From: Astrothelium macrocarpum
Lineage: Eukaryota > Ascomycota > Dothideomycetes > Trypetheliales > Trypetheliaceae
DNA length: 41,224 nt
Direction: 5' to 3'
Assembly: GCA_021030915.1 (NCBI GenBank)
Contig: JAGEMR010000195.1
Span: forward strand, 1 to 41,224
Shown here: positions 1 through 10,990 of the stretch, in pieces
Numbering within the stretch: the first letter of the stretch is position 1
Layout of the letters: each line of letters opens with the position of its first letter
Position numbers and translations under genes: made by a program
Notes under the pieces: generated by a model
Told to the model about the DNA's origin: nothing
The model's input: only the letters and a program-made list of their open reading frames with translations
Database searches by the model: none

Positions 1-26
1 AGCCCCACCTTCTGCAACAGCCCACC
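1..26 (+). repeat. Left terminal inverted repeat of outer element
   Basis: The first 18 bases are the exact reverse complement of 3959-3976. Over 26 bases there are two mismatches against 3951-3976. A second partial copy of the unit follows at 19-35, so this end is a short tandem of the terminal motif. Confidence 0.65.
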
Positions 27-1969
27 TTTTGCAACAACAGCCCGGATTCGGCACCACCTATTCGAAGGGCCATTACTTCACTACAAACTAATTATTTTAA
101 TATTTGAACTGGCAGAATTATGGAATTGATTTTGGCGAATATTTTTAATTATAAATTCTATTATCTGAAACGTTATAAAAGATTGCACATATATCCAGAT
201 TTAAAAGATCGCATTAAAATCTTTATAATCAAAATTTTAATTATTATCATTTTAAAATTTGAAATTTTAAATATAAATATCAAAAATTTTCGTTTTATTT
301 TTTTTTGATATTTTGAATATATTAAATAATTCTATTAAAATGATTAATATAATATTTTTTATTTATTTTAAAATAAATTTCTAATATTATTTTTTAACGA
401 TTATTTTTTTTATTATTATTATGTATTAATATTATTTTTTTATTATAAATTTTTTAATTTTTTTGAACAAATTTTTCTGAATTTTATTATATTATTTTTA
501 TAATTTTTTTTTATCAAATTTCTTTTTATTCAATTTCTTTTTCATCAAATCATTATTATATTTTATTTGAAAAAAAGAATTAAATTTATTAAATATCAAT
601 TTTTTTAAATAATAATTTCAATTTTTTATTAAAATTTAATTAATTAAATAATTTTATAAAAATTAATTATTTTATATTCAAGTAATTCATATTTTATTAT
701 TAAAAAAAATATTATATTAATGAGAATTTTATTTTTAAATAAAATTTCATTATTTTTACAATTTTATTTTTAAATAAAATTTCATTATTTTTATAATTTT
801 AAATAAATTAAAAATTATTTTAATAAAAAATGATTATTAAATTTATTAATTCAGAAATTTTATGAATTCATTATTCAAATTCTGAAAATATAATCTGATC
901 TAATATTTTATTAGAATTAAAAAATATTAAATCTATTTTTTATCAGTTATTTATTATATTTTTTTTAATAAAAATAGATATTCAAATTTATTAAAAAATA
1001 AAAAAAAAATCTTATTTTGAAAAATTAAATAAATTTTAATATTTCGAAATTCATTTATTCAAATTTTATAAATAATAATTTATAAATAAATCAAAAAAAT
1101 AAATATCAAAAAATTATAATTAATATATTAAATAAAATAAAAATATTATTAAATGAATATTCTTTTTTTAATAAATTTTAAAAAATATTATTATTAAATA
1201 ATTGTTATGATCATTTGATATTAAAAAATAAAATTTTCAATCAAAATTTATTTCTATTTTAATATATCAATTGAATATTTTATTGAATTATTATAATGTA
1301 ATTTTATCATTTATCCAATTCAAAAATATATTTATAAAAAAAATATTATATTTTTTTGAATCGAAATTATTTATTCATAAATTTTATAAATTATTTATAA
1401 TAAAATAATAAAATAATATTAATAATAATATTTTATTTTTTATTTTTATATAAATGATTATTATAATCTAATTTTAATTATCATTTTCATTTATTTTAAA
1501 TAATTTATTTTATTCGAAAATTTCGTATATAAATATCCTTCTAAATTTATAAAATTTTTCAAATAAAAAATCTTTTTTATTCATATTATATATATTTTTA
1601 ATGAAAATTCTATATTAATCAATTTTTTATTTTATTTATTAAAAATTAATTAAAAAATTATTAAATATTTATAATTTACGAATTCAAAATAATTCTTTAT
1701 ATATTTAGAATTTTTTATTCGAATATATATAAATTTAATTATATTTAAATATTTTAAATAAAAAATTTATTAATTTCGAAAAATTCATTTTTTAATTTAA
1801 TTTTTTTTCAAATAAATTCTAATTATATTTTTAATAAATATTTAAATCATTTTTATTATAAAAAATAAATTTTGATATATAAATTTATTAATATAATTAA
1901 TTATAATCTTTTTTTATACAAAAAAGAAATTGATATTGATTTCTTTTTATACGATATGGATATCTATTA

Positions 1970-2024
1970 ACGTATTCCACAAGCGAGTGGAACACACAAA
2001 CGAGTGAAATACGAACATCAAAAA
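1970..2024 (+). repeat. Left 55-bp TIR of nested Tc1/mariner element
   Basis: It matches the reverse complement of 3731-3785 at 51 of 55 positions, and the four differences are all G-to-A or C-to-T on this copy. The repeat itself contains two copies of the motif CAAGCGAGTGGAACAC, the second one mutated here. Confidence 0.85.
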
Positions 2025-3491
2025 TTTATTCCATTCATTTCAATATATAATATTTTAATCCAATAATATGTATTTAATTTATAAAAAAATTCGAATATAA
2101 TTTATAATTCAGATTATTCAAAAAGATTAATTTGATATGAAAAAAGACGTGATTACGATTTTTAATATTTATTATATAATTATATATTAAAGATATTTTG
2201 GAATCAAATTAAAAAAAGAAATTCAATTAAAATTTTTAAAATTTATAAAAATAAAAAAAAATATGATTATATATTATATATTTGATTTTGATATATAAGA
2301 ATATTTTTCTATTTATATCTGAATCCGAAATATTATAAATTTATTATTTATTTTATAAAATGAAAAAAAAATTGGAAAAAATTGGTTTATAAATTTTATC
2401 AAATGAAAGATTGAATTTAAAATAAAATTTAATTAAAAATTTGATTATCAAAAATATTTATATAAAAATTATGATATAATTAAAGACTGATTTTATTTAA
2501 TAAATAATATTAAAATGAAATATAATATATTGAATGAAAATATCTAAAATTTTGATAAAAATGATTTTATAATAGAAATTATTTTAAATATTTTAAAAAT
2601 TATTATTGATTCAGAAAAATATTATAAATCAAAATAAATTCAATTAAATAATTATAAATAAATTTTGATAATTTTAGATATTAATAAAATAAATTGAATA
2701 ATTCTATTTTTTATCATTTTTTAAAATAAAATTTATTAAAATTTTTAATATAATGAAAATTGATTATTATTTTAATGATAAATTATAATCTTTAAAAATG
2801 ATTAAATAATAAATAAATTTGATATTAAATGAATTAAATATTTTAATATATATAAAAAAAGAAATTATGAATATATATCATTTATTGATTTTAAATGAAT
2901 ATGAGAATCATAATTCTATAAAATTTGAAAAATTTTATAAAAAGAATAAAATAATAAATTTTTATATATTATTATATTTATTATATTTTTTATAATTATT
3001 GAATATAGATTATTTTTCGTTTTTAAAAAAGATATATTTGTGTTAGATCAAAATTTTAATATATAATCAGATTAATTATATTATAAAAATAGAATTTTTA
3101 TCAATTATAAAAATTCAGATTTTAGAAGATTTTTAAAATATTAATTTTATTTCTTTTAATTCATAAATAATATTAAAAAAATTGGATATTTGATTAAAAA
3201 TTTTATTAAATTTTTTTTATAAAAAATATTTTAAAAATTTAAAATATCAAAAAATATTAAAAATTTTAAATTTTAATTTATATTAATTTTTAAAAAGATT
3301 TGTTTATTAGATTTATTAAAATTTTAAAAATTTTTATTAAAAATATATAAATAATGATATATTAATTTAAAATTATAAAAATACGAATTTAAAAATTTGA
3401 AATAATAAATATAATTCATATAAAGTATAAAATATATAAAAAAAAATGTTTATAAATAAATAGAATTTTAAATAAAAAAAAAATCCAAAAA

Positions 3492-3701
3492 TTGGATATT
3501 ATAAAAATTGATAATATGAAATCTAAATATTTAAATATTGATGAAAATGATAAAATAGAAAATAATATTATATATCAAAAATGTTATAAAAATTGCGAAG
3601 AGATTGGATATAATATTAGAATATATGAAAATTATGAAAAGAAAGATTCTGAATTAGATACAAATAATATAGATAGAATTTCTGATAGTAATGTTGAATA
3701 A
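3492..3701 (+). pseudogene. C-terminal remnant of a transposase with relic CCHC zinc knuckle
   Basis: The 69-codon open frame ends 29 bp before the right inverted repeat, where the C-terminus of a pogo-type transposase would lie. Residues 32-45 fit the CCHC zinc-knuckle spacing C-x2-C-x4-H-x4-C, but three of the four ligand positions read Tyr (codons at 3585, 3609 and 3624). A single G-to-A (Cys to Tyr) or C-to-T (His to Tyr) transition explains each one. Only the Cys at 3594 remains. The acidic tail (DSELDTNN...DSNVE) is also typical of such C-termini. Upstream, the element has no readable frame, so the DDE catalytic core cannot be confirmed. Confidence 0.6.
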
Positions 3702-3730
3702 TTGATGATTTTCTGATTGAGGTAGTAACT

Positions 3731-3785
3731 TTTTTGGTGTTCGTGTTCCACTCGCTTGTGTGTTCCACTCGCTTGTGGAATACGT
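3731..3785 (-). repeat. Right 55-bp TIR of nested Tc1/mariner element
   Basis: This is the less mutated partner of 1970-2024. It keeps two intact copies of the internal GTGTTCCACTCGCTTG motif and is followed directly by TA. Confidence 0.85.
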
Positions 3786-3950
3786 TATAAGATTTCTGAA
3801 ATATTACGATAATATAGAAGGATATATTTTATATTTTTCTATAATCACGTGTATATCTTTTACACCTCACGATTTCAAATCTGCAATTGCCTTATCGATT
3901 GGGGCCATGGTGGTGGAGATTGAGGCGTTTGAAATAATTTCGTTGATGCT

Positions 3951-3976
3951 GGTGGGGCGTTGCAGAAGGTGGGGCT
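3951..3976 (-). repeat. Right terminal inverted repeat of outer element
   Basis: This is the reverse complement of window positions 1-26, perfect over the outermost 18 bp with two mismatches further in. It marks the right end of the AT-rich block. Confidence 0.65.
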
Positions 3977-4674
3977 GACTCGTACCACAATCCGAGCAGA
4001 AACTTCGAGTCCGCGTTTCATGCTCCTTTTTTGATCATTAATTCTATACAGAAGTAAACATAAGATTCTTCGGATGCAAATAGACTGTTCTGAGGGGCCA
4101 GTCGACTTGTATATGATAGGCTTTGTTTTTCTCCAGAACAAGACCAACAGAGACATGCTGCATGTGACGAATTTGCGCAGGAGATTATTTTTGCGGTGTT
4201 TAGAACAGTTTGGCTGGGTGTGACAGTGGGTTATTTCATCAGAAGCCATGGCATTTCGTCCGATTGATGAACTTGCGACTTTGAAACCGGATCCTTGTTA
4301 GGTGGAAGGATGGAATCGTATTGGAGATTCCATACGAATGGACTAGGTAAGAAGAAAGAATTGTCTTCTACCTTCGTCGCCATATGACCGAAGTGTCGCT
4401 GTACTATGTGAGCGACCGTGACGACGTACAAAGATGACCATGTCAAAGCAGTAGCCAAACACGCTTCCTCGAACTTTAAGCAGGAAGACAGACTTGACAG
4501 GACAAAGCCAAGCATGGATTCAGCTACACAATTGGCATTTATGAATAGCCAGAATTTACCTATATACAAACGAAGAGAACAAAATACAATACAATGAATT
4601 ATAGCATGTCATCATCGCAACCCATTATCATAACCTCATCTCGCCCCATCTAACCCTTTCGCCCCCAATAGAAA
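3977..4674. other. Spacer between transposon block and DUF4048-type gene
   Basis: Composition is normal. Two overlapping minus-strand open frames (3875-4249 and 4231-4569) have no recognisable motif, and the first runs into the outer element's terminal repeat. I see no convincing gene. The part nearest 4675 is probably the 3' untranslated region of the minus-strand neighbour. Confidence 0.5.
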
Positions 4675-5300
4675 TCACGGATTCATCGGACTCGGCCACG
4701 ACAAATAATCCTCGCGCGATCCCTTCCGCTCCGCCGACAACGGCGGCGTCACGCTCTTCTCCCACTCGCTCATCAGGTTCGACGCGGTGCGCTTTAGGTT
4801 GCCCGGCGTCAGCTTGTGCAGCGCGGGCCATGGTATCGGATCTCTCTTTCCACTGCCACCATCAGCCTTCGAGACGCGCTTCCCCATATTCGCAGTCGGC
4901 GTGGACGTCTCCTTCGTGATCGACGCAGCCGCCGCGCCGGAGCTGCTGGGCGCTTCGGAGGTAGAGAGCGGGCTTGTGGCTGCGGTGCTGGGCGATGTGG
5001 TGGAGGTTTGCGAGGTGGCAGAGCTGGTGTGAGATGGGGTGGCGCGCTTTTCGGGCGTGTCCCAGGTGTCCCATGGCTCTTCGATATCGAGAGGGGTATG
5101 TTGGGGTGGTTTCTCGGGGATAGTGGATTTTTTGCGGAGACCGGTGGTTTTTGGGTTGGGAGAGCCCGAAGAGGTTTGCTTGGTGTTTTCTTTGTTCCAG
5201 AGCTCGGTGCTTTGCCGACGAGGTACTGCGGGACGGGAACGGGCGGGAGATTTTTTGGTGGTAGCTTTGGGTGATATGTTTGACATGGAGCCGGGACGAG
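4621..5300. other. GC-skew island 1 (3' end of DUF4048-type gene)
   Basis: By hand count the plus strand has C 49, G 16 over 4621-4740 and C 26, G 81 over 4981-5160. The switch lies near 4920. Confidence 0.7.
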
Positions 5301-6456
5301 CAAACCGGTCGGGGGTTTTCTGCCGCCTGTGGACTCTTGAACTGGTCCTCTCAGGAATTTTGTTTGTCCCTTCGTTCTTCTGTAACGGTTTACTGGGTGG
5401 TTTCATGGATGATTTGACAGGCTTTGATGAAGGACCAACGATGCCTTCCTCCCCTACTGTGGCCTGCCTAAGATCGTCAAAAAACGTCCATAATCCTTCC
5501 TTGAAGTCAGTTGCCATTTGTCGGCTAAGCCTGAGAGCTTCCTTGGGCGCGTCAGAGATCGGACTTTCTATGTCATCCATTGTGTTTGTGTTTCTGATTT
5601 GTTCTAGGAGGTCTGGAGCGGTATTCAAACGCGATATCATAGTTGGGCGTGGTGGATGGGAAACAGGCGGACTTTGCGGCTGCTCAGCCTTGGATACTGA
5701 TTGCGAAGAGGCGTAATTCATCTTCTCAGGAGAAAGTAGAGAAAGCGCCCGAGTGTGTCTAGAGCCACTAAAGAACCTTCGATGTGCTGGTCGGGATCCA
5801 CTTATAAGAGATTTTCTCTTTTCGACCTCTTTCTGAATCCAAGCCGAAGAGCCATCGACGACATCATCATCTAGACCACTTCCAAGATCTGTACTGACAG
5901 GCCGGAGTGGTTGGGTACGATGAGCGCTTTGACGTTTTTTCGCATTCTCTTGCGCGGCCCATTGACTTTTCAACTTATCCAATTCCTGCTCTGCTCTTTG
6001 TAACTCTTCCTTCAATTCCAAGACACGTCGTTCCTGGGCTGCCAATGCAGTGAGAAAGGCGTTGTCTGTTGGTGATGACTGTATTGAAGCAGAAGGCCGA
6101 ACGGCTGGTGCTGGAAAAGCAAAAGTAGGATCAAATAATGGAGAAGGCGAGGCTCTTCGACTTCCTTGAGGCGCGAATTCGATGCCAAGAGCAGAGGGCC
6201 GGAGAGGAAAACTGACTGATGTACGATTGAGTCTTCGGACGTCTCCTGGAAAATCAACTGCTGAATCGTGCTTGGTGTCTGGATTCTCTAATAGAGAAGC
6301 TGCCTTGGTTTCTTGCGCTGTGGTTGTGTTCGCCATTGATCTAATGTGCTCAGCAGGTGGAGGCTGCTTGGGACTATTGGGGCCCCCGGAGGTAAGTATA
6401 CGCTCAATGCCAGCTGATTCCATGGTAGCTTCTGATGGTGATATGTCAGGATCCAT
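4675..6456 (-). CDS. DUF4048-type fungal protein of unknown function
   Basis: The single-exon frame encodes 593 residues. It is largely low-complexity (Ser/Pro/Thr) and probably disordered. Residues about 131-172 are a predicted coiled coil (AAQERRVLELKEEL onwards). A conserved-looking block with SVSFPLRP lies near residue 80, a WTFFDDLRQATVGEE segment near the middle, and a Trp-containing motif (PIPWPALHKLTPGNLKR) near the C-terminus. This layout matches my recollection of the ascomycete DUF4048 family, whose function is not known. The frame stays open upstream to 6825, but the extra 123 residues look like translated leader; I chose the ATG at 6456 because similar proteins begin with an MDP/MES-type N-terminus. 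The last 120 codons lie in a GC-rich skew island. Confidence 0.65.
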   Translation of the reverse strand: MDPDISPSEATMESAGIERILTSGGPNSPKQPPPAEHIRSMANTTTAQETKAASLLENPDTKHDSAVDFPGDVRRLNRTSVSFPLRPSALGIEFAPQGSRRASPSPLFDPTFAFPAPAVRPSASIQSSPTDNAFLTALAAQERRVLELKEELQRAEQELDKLKSQWAAQENAKKRQSAHRTQPLRPVSTDLGSGLDDDVVDGSSAWIQKEVEKRKSLISGSRPAHRRFFSGSRHTRALSLLSPEKMNYASSQSVSKAEQPQSPPVSHPPRPTMISRLNTAPDLLEQIRNTNTMDDIESPISDAPKEALRLSRQMATDFKEGLWTFFDDLRQATVGEEGIVGPSSKPVKSSMKPPSKPLQKNEGTNKIPERTSSRVHRRQKTPDRFARPGSMSNISPKATTKKSPARSRPAVPRRQSTELWNKENTKQTSSGSPNPKTTGLRKKSTIPEKPPQHTPLDIEEPWDTWDTPEKRATPSHTSSATSQTSTTSPSTAATSPLSTSEAPSSSGAAAASITKETSTPTANMGKRVSKADGGSGKRDPIPWPALHKLTPGNLKRTASNLMSEWEKSVTPPLSAERKGSREDYLSWPSPMNP

Positions 6457-8179
6457 GATTTCAGCGCTACCCAAGAAAAACCAAGTTTGGAGATGTGGGC
6501 GAAAAGGAGGGGGAGTTGGCCGTGGCACTGGCCGAGCTGGAGCTGCAGGTACACAATAGTGGGCGATATGATTGGCCAGGAGGTGGTAGATTTGCTGGCG
6601 GAGCAACGATGCGAACCACAACCAACTCAGATCTCCTGATGATCTTCTATTTCCAGTGTGTACTTCTGTATCTACATCTCCTCCTGCCGTATTCACGCTG
6701 ATCAGACCGCATACTGAAACAAGTAGCCCCCGTAGAACGAAACAGCGTAGTAAAGACAGGCTTGTCGCCCCATAAGAATCCAGCATTCCTCGTTTGATAT
6801 GCGGCCAATGGATGCTGTGAGACACTTTGCACTGAAACGGCCAGCCTCTATGAATGGATGATCAGGTCGTCAATTTGGTCTTTCAAATTGGGTAGTTATT
6901 TCCCTTTTTCATTATGTGCACACATGCTTTTCACAGGCCCACAGTTTCATATCGATAAATACTACAGACCCGAGGTTCGGTAGAGCATCGTGTGTCCCAG
7001 GGATCAGTCACCTATATTGACAACGTACTAACGGTGATTTGAATTACCGTGTGGTCAAGCTTATCTTTGGTTGGAACGTGGTTGGACCGTGACTGCAACA
7101 ATTTACCACGGGAACTCATCGCCCTAACATGTGTACCATGTATTCGTGAATGACAATCAGAATGTGCCAAGATCTGTGGTGTGTTCTACACCGATGAATT
7201 GGCTTGATGAGAATCATCACAATTTCCAAGAGGAGAAACCAATGCCGGAAAGCTCTGACAATAGAGCAAAATCGGGATTATTTTCCATGGCTGTTAGTAA
7301 TCGCATTAGTCCCACTTTTTTGAGGCAGATGTATGGAGTGAGATTGACGAATGGTTCAATCGAATGTGAGAAATCTCCGTTGATGACAGCAATGGTGCTC
7401 AAGGACGACAAAAGCACATGGTTCGGGCAGCCGGCAGAGAGCACAGGAGCCGAAAGTCCGTCGGAGTTTTGACCGATCACTGACGTGAGCCCCTGACAAT
7501 CCTTCATCCTAAAGAGGTTAAAAGAAAACATTGAATTTCGGTTACAACTGATCAGACCCCAATCTACCAGCCGACTGGGTCCGGTCTGAGGCTGTCAGCA
7601 TGAACACATTAAATGCTGGCCGTAATCTGGCCCTGCCACAGCTGGTCTTTAATTTCATGTTGCCGTAGCCATCATCTCCAGCAAGGAAGCGCGTCAAGGC
7701 AAAGGAGCGCTTTTGGTGGGTCGATGGCTGAGGCTTTTGTTCTTGAGATCAGGGATAGCGCATAGATTCCCTTCGATCAACGTATTGTGTGAAAGTGCTG
7801 GGAGACCTACTTTCATGCTGGATCGGTGTTAGAGCGAGGGATGGATTTCGCAGTCTTCTGCTTACTTGATCTCCATGCATATGTCAAAATGTGGGGTGCA
7901 TACATGTGAATCTTGAAACAGGCCAAGATACCCACGAGATTGGAGACGCGTCAAAATAGAAGTGCTGAGAACGAATAGGATTGCATGCCACTGGGATATC
8001 CGTGGTGGGTTGAATTCAGCCAGGCCCGCTCCGAGCGTGTGGCTTCTTCAGGAGCGTTGCCCTGACTACCAAGTAACCATCATCAGCCAAATCAATTTCA
8101 CCATCATGGACAGCTCAAAATTGAATTGCTGTGGCTCGCCTTCTACAGGCCCAGGCATTCTTATTATTCATTTTCAAAA
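6457..8179. other. Divergent intergenic region and probable 5' leaders
   Basis: It separates the minus-strand DUF4048-type gene from the plus-strand kinase and should hold both promoters. An open frame at 7131-7472 has no family resemblance and no intron signals linking it to other frames. I see no RNA gene or repeat. Confidence 0.5.
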
Positions 8180-10990
8180 ATGGCGGACAACTATGAGATG
8201 CTTGAGGAGCTTGGGAGTATGTTTATCCCTCGGCTCTGACTGATAGGAACTCACTGTCTTCTAGGTGGAAGCTTCGGAGTCGTCTACAAAGCTATCGAGA
8301 AAGCTACTGGTGAGATCGTCGCCATAAAGCATGTGAGTAAAACGCAACTCGTCCAATCAAACAATTCTAATCAATTTCCTAGATTGACCTTGAAGGAAGT
8401 GATGACGATATCCGGGAAATCCAACAAGAGATATCCTTACTCAGCACATGTGCCAGTCCCTTCGTAACACACTACAAGACAAGCTTCATTCGAGGCGTAA
8501 AGCTATGGATCGTCATGGAATATCTGGGTGGAGGATCGTGTTTGGATCTCGTAGGCATCTTATGCCTTGCAAAAGCAGGCAGAACGAAGTGTTAACTATG
8601 TATTCAGCTCAAGCCGGGTCCGTTTCCAGAAACCCATATTGCCATTGTCTGTCGCGAGCTGCTTCTCGGTCTCGATTACCTTCACCAAACAGGAAAAATC
8701 CATCGTGATATCAAAGCCGCCAATGTTCTATTCGCCCAGTCTGGAAAAGTCAAAATAGCAGATTTTGGTGTTGCTGCACAGCTTACCAACATCAAGTCCC
8801 AGCGTATGACATTTGTTGGGACACCATTTTGGATGGCACCAGAGGTTATTCAAGAGTCAGGCTACGATTTCAAGGCAGACATTTGGAGTTTAGGAATAAC
8901 CGTCATGGAACTAGCAAGGGGTGAACCTCCACATGCAGATATACATCCCATGAAAGTCCTCTTTCTCATACCAAAGGCACCGGCTCCGAGATTGGAAGGC
9001 GGTCCATGGAGCAAAGATTTTCGAGATTTTGTTGCGCAGTGTCTGGTAAAAGATCCAGACCGGAGACCAACTGCAAAGGAACTGCTGCAGCACCGATTTA
9101 TTAGGAAAGCCGGCAAAATCGAAATTCTAAGGGAATTGATTGAAAGAAGACAGGCATTTGATGGGAGGGAACAAGATCCAACGCATCCCAAATACTACGA
9201 GGAGACCCTGTGAGTCGAGAGCAATAAGGAATACTCGTACAAATTTCCACTAATGAAATTTTAGAAAGAGCATGTCGGACGGAGCCAATGATGACGAATG
9301 GGTCTTTGACACTGTCAAGCCTGGTACAGTTGCGACCAAATATAAGACACAGAAGCGGCGAAGGTCTTCTCGCGTTCCTTCCGCGACAGCTCAGGCCGGT
9401 AATCCAGACCATCTTGGACCAGTCATGGAAAAATTGGAGTTGAATGCTGCCCCTCTAAATGTGGATAGTCCATCTCCGATAAAGAGAAAACCGGCTCCTG
9501 GAGGAGAAAATCAGACACCACGACGAACATCATCTGCTGCTACTGCAATTCGACGGTCTTCAGCAACACCAGTAGCTCCAGCGCCTACTTTCCAGCAAGA
9601 TATACCCACAATGCGAAGGAATAGTGCTCCAAAGCAACCTCTGGCTTTGGACATGTCGTTTGGAAATTCTACCTCGACAGTTCGACAATTCCGTCGCGTG
9701 TCCCAGATACATAGTCCGGTGGAGGAAGAGCCGCCCCATCATCCTAATCCGAGCTCAATCAGCGGGCAAGAAACTGAAACAAAGCCAAACCGACTTTCCC
9801 GTGCTAGTACCATGGTGGAAGATGTCCAGTATGAGAACGATCAAGAGAACGGCAAGGGGGACGAGGCCGATTGCAAAGACTTACCGCCTCCTCCACCTCC
9901 AAAACCATCTTCTCAGACCCCTGTGTCGTCTCCCTCTAAGCTTGCACTTCTAGGAAACCGTGCTTATAAGCGCACCATTGCCCCTGCTCTGCAAGATGTC
10001 GTCGCACTCGTCAATCAAAAGCTAAACACCACTCCTTCTATCAAACTTCAATCTCAGCTTGACGTCGTCACCCGCTTCGAGAACGTCTGGGCCGAATTCA
10101 ACGCTGTCGACCCCGAAACCGAGCTCCTCCTACTCAAAGCAATCCTCGACCGCATCCAAGGCGAAAAGAAACTAGCCACCACATTGGGGCTAATCCCCAA
10201 GCAGCCCGTCACTCCCACGCCCAACGACACCGCCCGCCGTCGCAGCCACGTCTCCAGACCATCCGAAGTCTTCTCCGACGACGCCGCCTCCGTCCTCATG
10301 GCCTCCGCAGTCACAGCACGCACTTCCTTCACGCCATCAACCTACGAAGACGACGCATCAACACCACAGCCCAGCACGCCCTCTCCAACCAAAAAACCCC
10401 TCCCAGCCAGCCCCCCATCGACACAAACCTCCATGCCTCCTCCCCCCCAAACACCCACCCGCTCGCCCTCCAAGCCCAAACCAACACCATCCCGCCCCGA
10501 CCACATCGCCCACGCAAAGCCACTCTCACCAAGCAAGCACGACCACTCGCCCTCGCCGCACAAGCCGCGCGCCTCGAACCACCAGCTCTCGCCACCGCAC
10601 CGCGCGCCTACTCCGGCGAAACTCGTGCTCGCGCAGAATAACCCGCACCTCCACCGCCATCAGCAGCGGCGGCAGTCGGCGCTCGCGAGTCCCGCGCCCG
10701 TGCCGGCGCCGTTGTCGCCAAGGAAGGTGAGGCATAGTGATGTGGGTGTTGTGCTGCAGCAGCAGGAGCAGCAACAGCAGCAGCAGCATGTTAGTGCGGG
10801 AGGTGTACGGCGTGAGGAGGGTGTGGGTGGAAGTAGGGGGATGGAGGATGGGGACGGGGCTGGGGGGATGGATGGGAAGGCTTTGGCTCCGGGGCAGGGG
10901 GTGCCTGGGTTGGAACATGTCAAGGCGTTGGGGGATGTGCTGTATGGACGGTGGGCTGAGGGGTTGAGAGGGCGATGGGGTGTTGCGTGA
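8180..10990 (+). CDS. Ste20-family germinal-centre-III protein kinase (MST3/SepL/Nak1-like)
   Basis: Five exons (8180-8216, 8265-8332, 8383-8550, 8608-9209, 9265-10990) give 866 residues. The kinase domain lies at about 5-250: glycine loop GSGSFG (12-17), VAIK with Lys34, HRDIKAAN with catalytic Asp125, DFG at 143-145, and GTPFWMAPE in the activation segment. The signature EYLGGGSCLDLLKPGP and the almost tag-free N-terminus (MADNYEMLEELGSG) place it with MST3-like kinases that act upstream of NDR kinases in septation and polarity (Aspergillus SepL, fission yeast Sid1/Nak1, Neurospora MST-1/POD-6). I cannot say which paralogue. The C-terminal two thirds are disordered and Pro/Ser-rich, except for a helical conserved block near 10,000-10,190 (LQDVVALVNQKLNTTPS). 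A short polyglutamine tract lies at 10756-10790. The 3' end is a GC-skew island. Confidence 0.88.
10756..10790 (+). repeat. CAG-rich trinucleotide tract encoding polyglutamine
   Basis: Imperfect CAG/CAA repeats in frame encode a Gln-rich run interrupted by one Glu in the kinase C-terminal tail. It lies at the point where the plus strand switches from C-rich to G-rich. Confidence 0.8.
10850..10876 (+). other. Potential G-quadruplex motif in kinase 3' coding region
   Basis: Four G-runs of 4, 4, 6 and 3 (10850-10853, 10856-10859, 10862-10867, 10874-10876) are separated by 2, 2 and 6 bases, which fits the G3+N1-7 rule on the coding strand. Folding is not shown. Confidence 0.45.

Larger units (their letters stand above)
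1970..3785 (+). mobile_element. Nested Tc1/mariner (pogo/Fot1-like) DNA transposon, RIP-decayed
   Basis: The 1816-bp element has 55-bp terminal inverted repeats starting ACGTATTCC and is flanked on both sides by TA (1968-1969 and 3786-3787), the target-site duplication of the Tc1/mariner superfamily. Its length fits fungal pogo/Fot1-type elements. The interior is almost pure A+T and its only long open frame is a C-terminal fragment with a relic zinc knuckle (3492-3701), in plus orientation. Both ends are much more GC-rich than the interior. The four differences between the two repeats are all transitions, consistent with RIP-type decay, although only one lies in a CpA context. The element sits inside the outer repeat and so inserted later. 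Confidence 0.8.
1..3976. mobile_element. Outer RIP-like decayed transposon with terminal inverted repeats
   Basis: Almost the whole block is A+T with stops in every frame, as expected of a repeat mutated by RIP (repeat-induced point mutation). The ends keep normal composition. Positions 1-18 and 3959-3976 are perfect inverted repeats (AGCCCCACCTTCTGCAAC outward), extending to about 26 bp with two mismatches. The left end carries a second, 17-bp degenerate copy of the same unit at 19-35. A smaller element (1970-3785) is nested inside. No coding region of the outer element can be read, so its superfamily is unknown. The left flank lies outside the window, so a target-site duplication cannot be tested and the element may not really begin at base 1. 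The block boundary on the right is sharp, with ordinary sequence from 3977. Confidence 0.6.

Noticed and set aside
120..308. 62-codon open frame at the left end
   Set aside because: It is chance low-complexity (Ile/Lys/Asn/Phe) sequence in the AT-saturated block.
3875..4569. Two overlapping minus-strand frames that could be exons of a small gene
   Set aside because: No credible splice junction or motif, and one reaches into the transposon terminal repeat.
4816..5716. Plus-strand frames of 152 and 225 codons
   Set aside because: They are antisense shadows of the DUF4048-type gene.
6457..6825. N-terminal extension of the DUF4048-type frame with a hydrophobic stretch
   Set aside because: It is probably translated leader; the internal ATG at 6456 fits the family start better. 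Not fully excluded.
7131..7472. 113-codon plus-strand frame in the kinase upstream region
   Set aside because: It has no motif, no splice partner, and an overlapping minus-strand frame of similar length.
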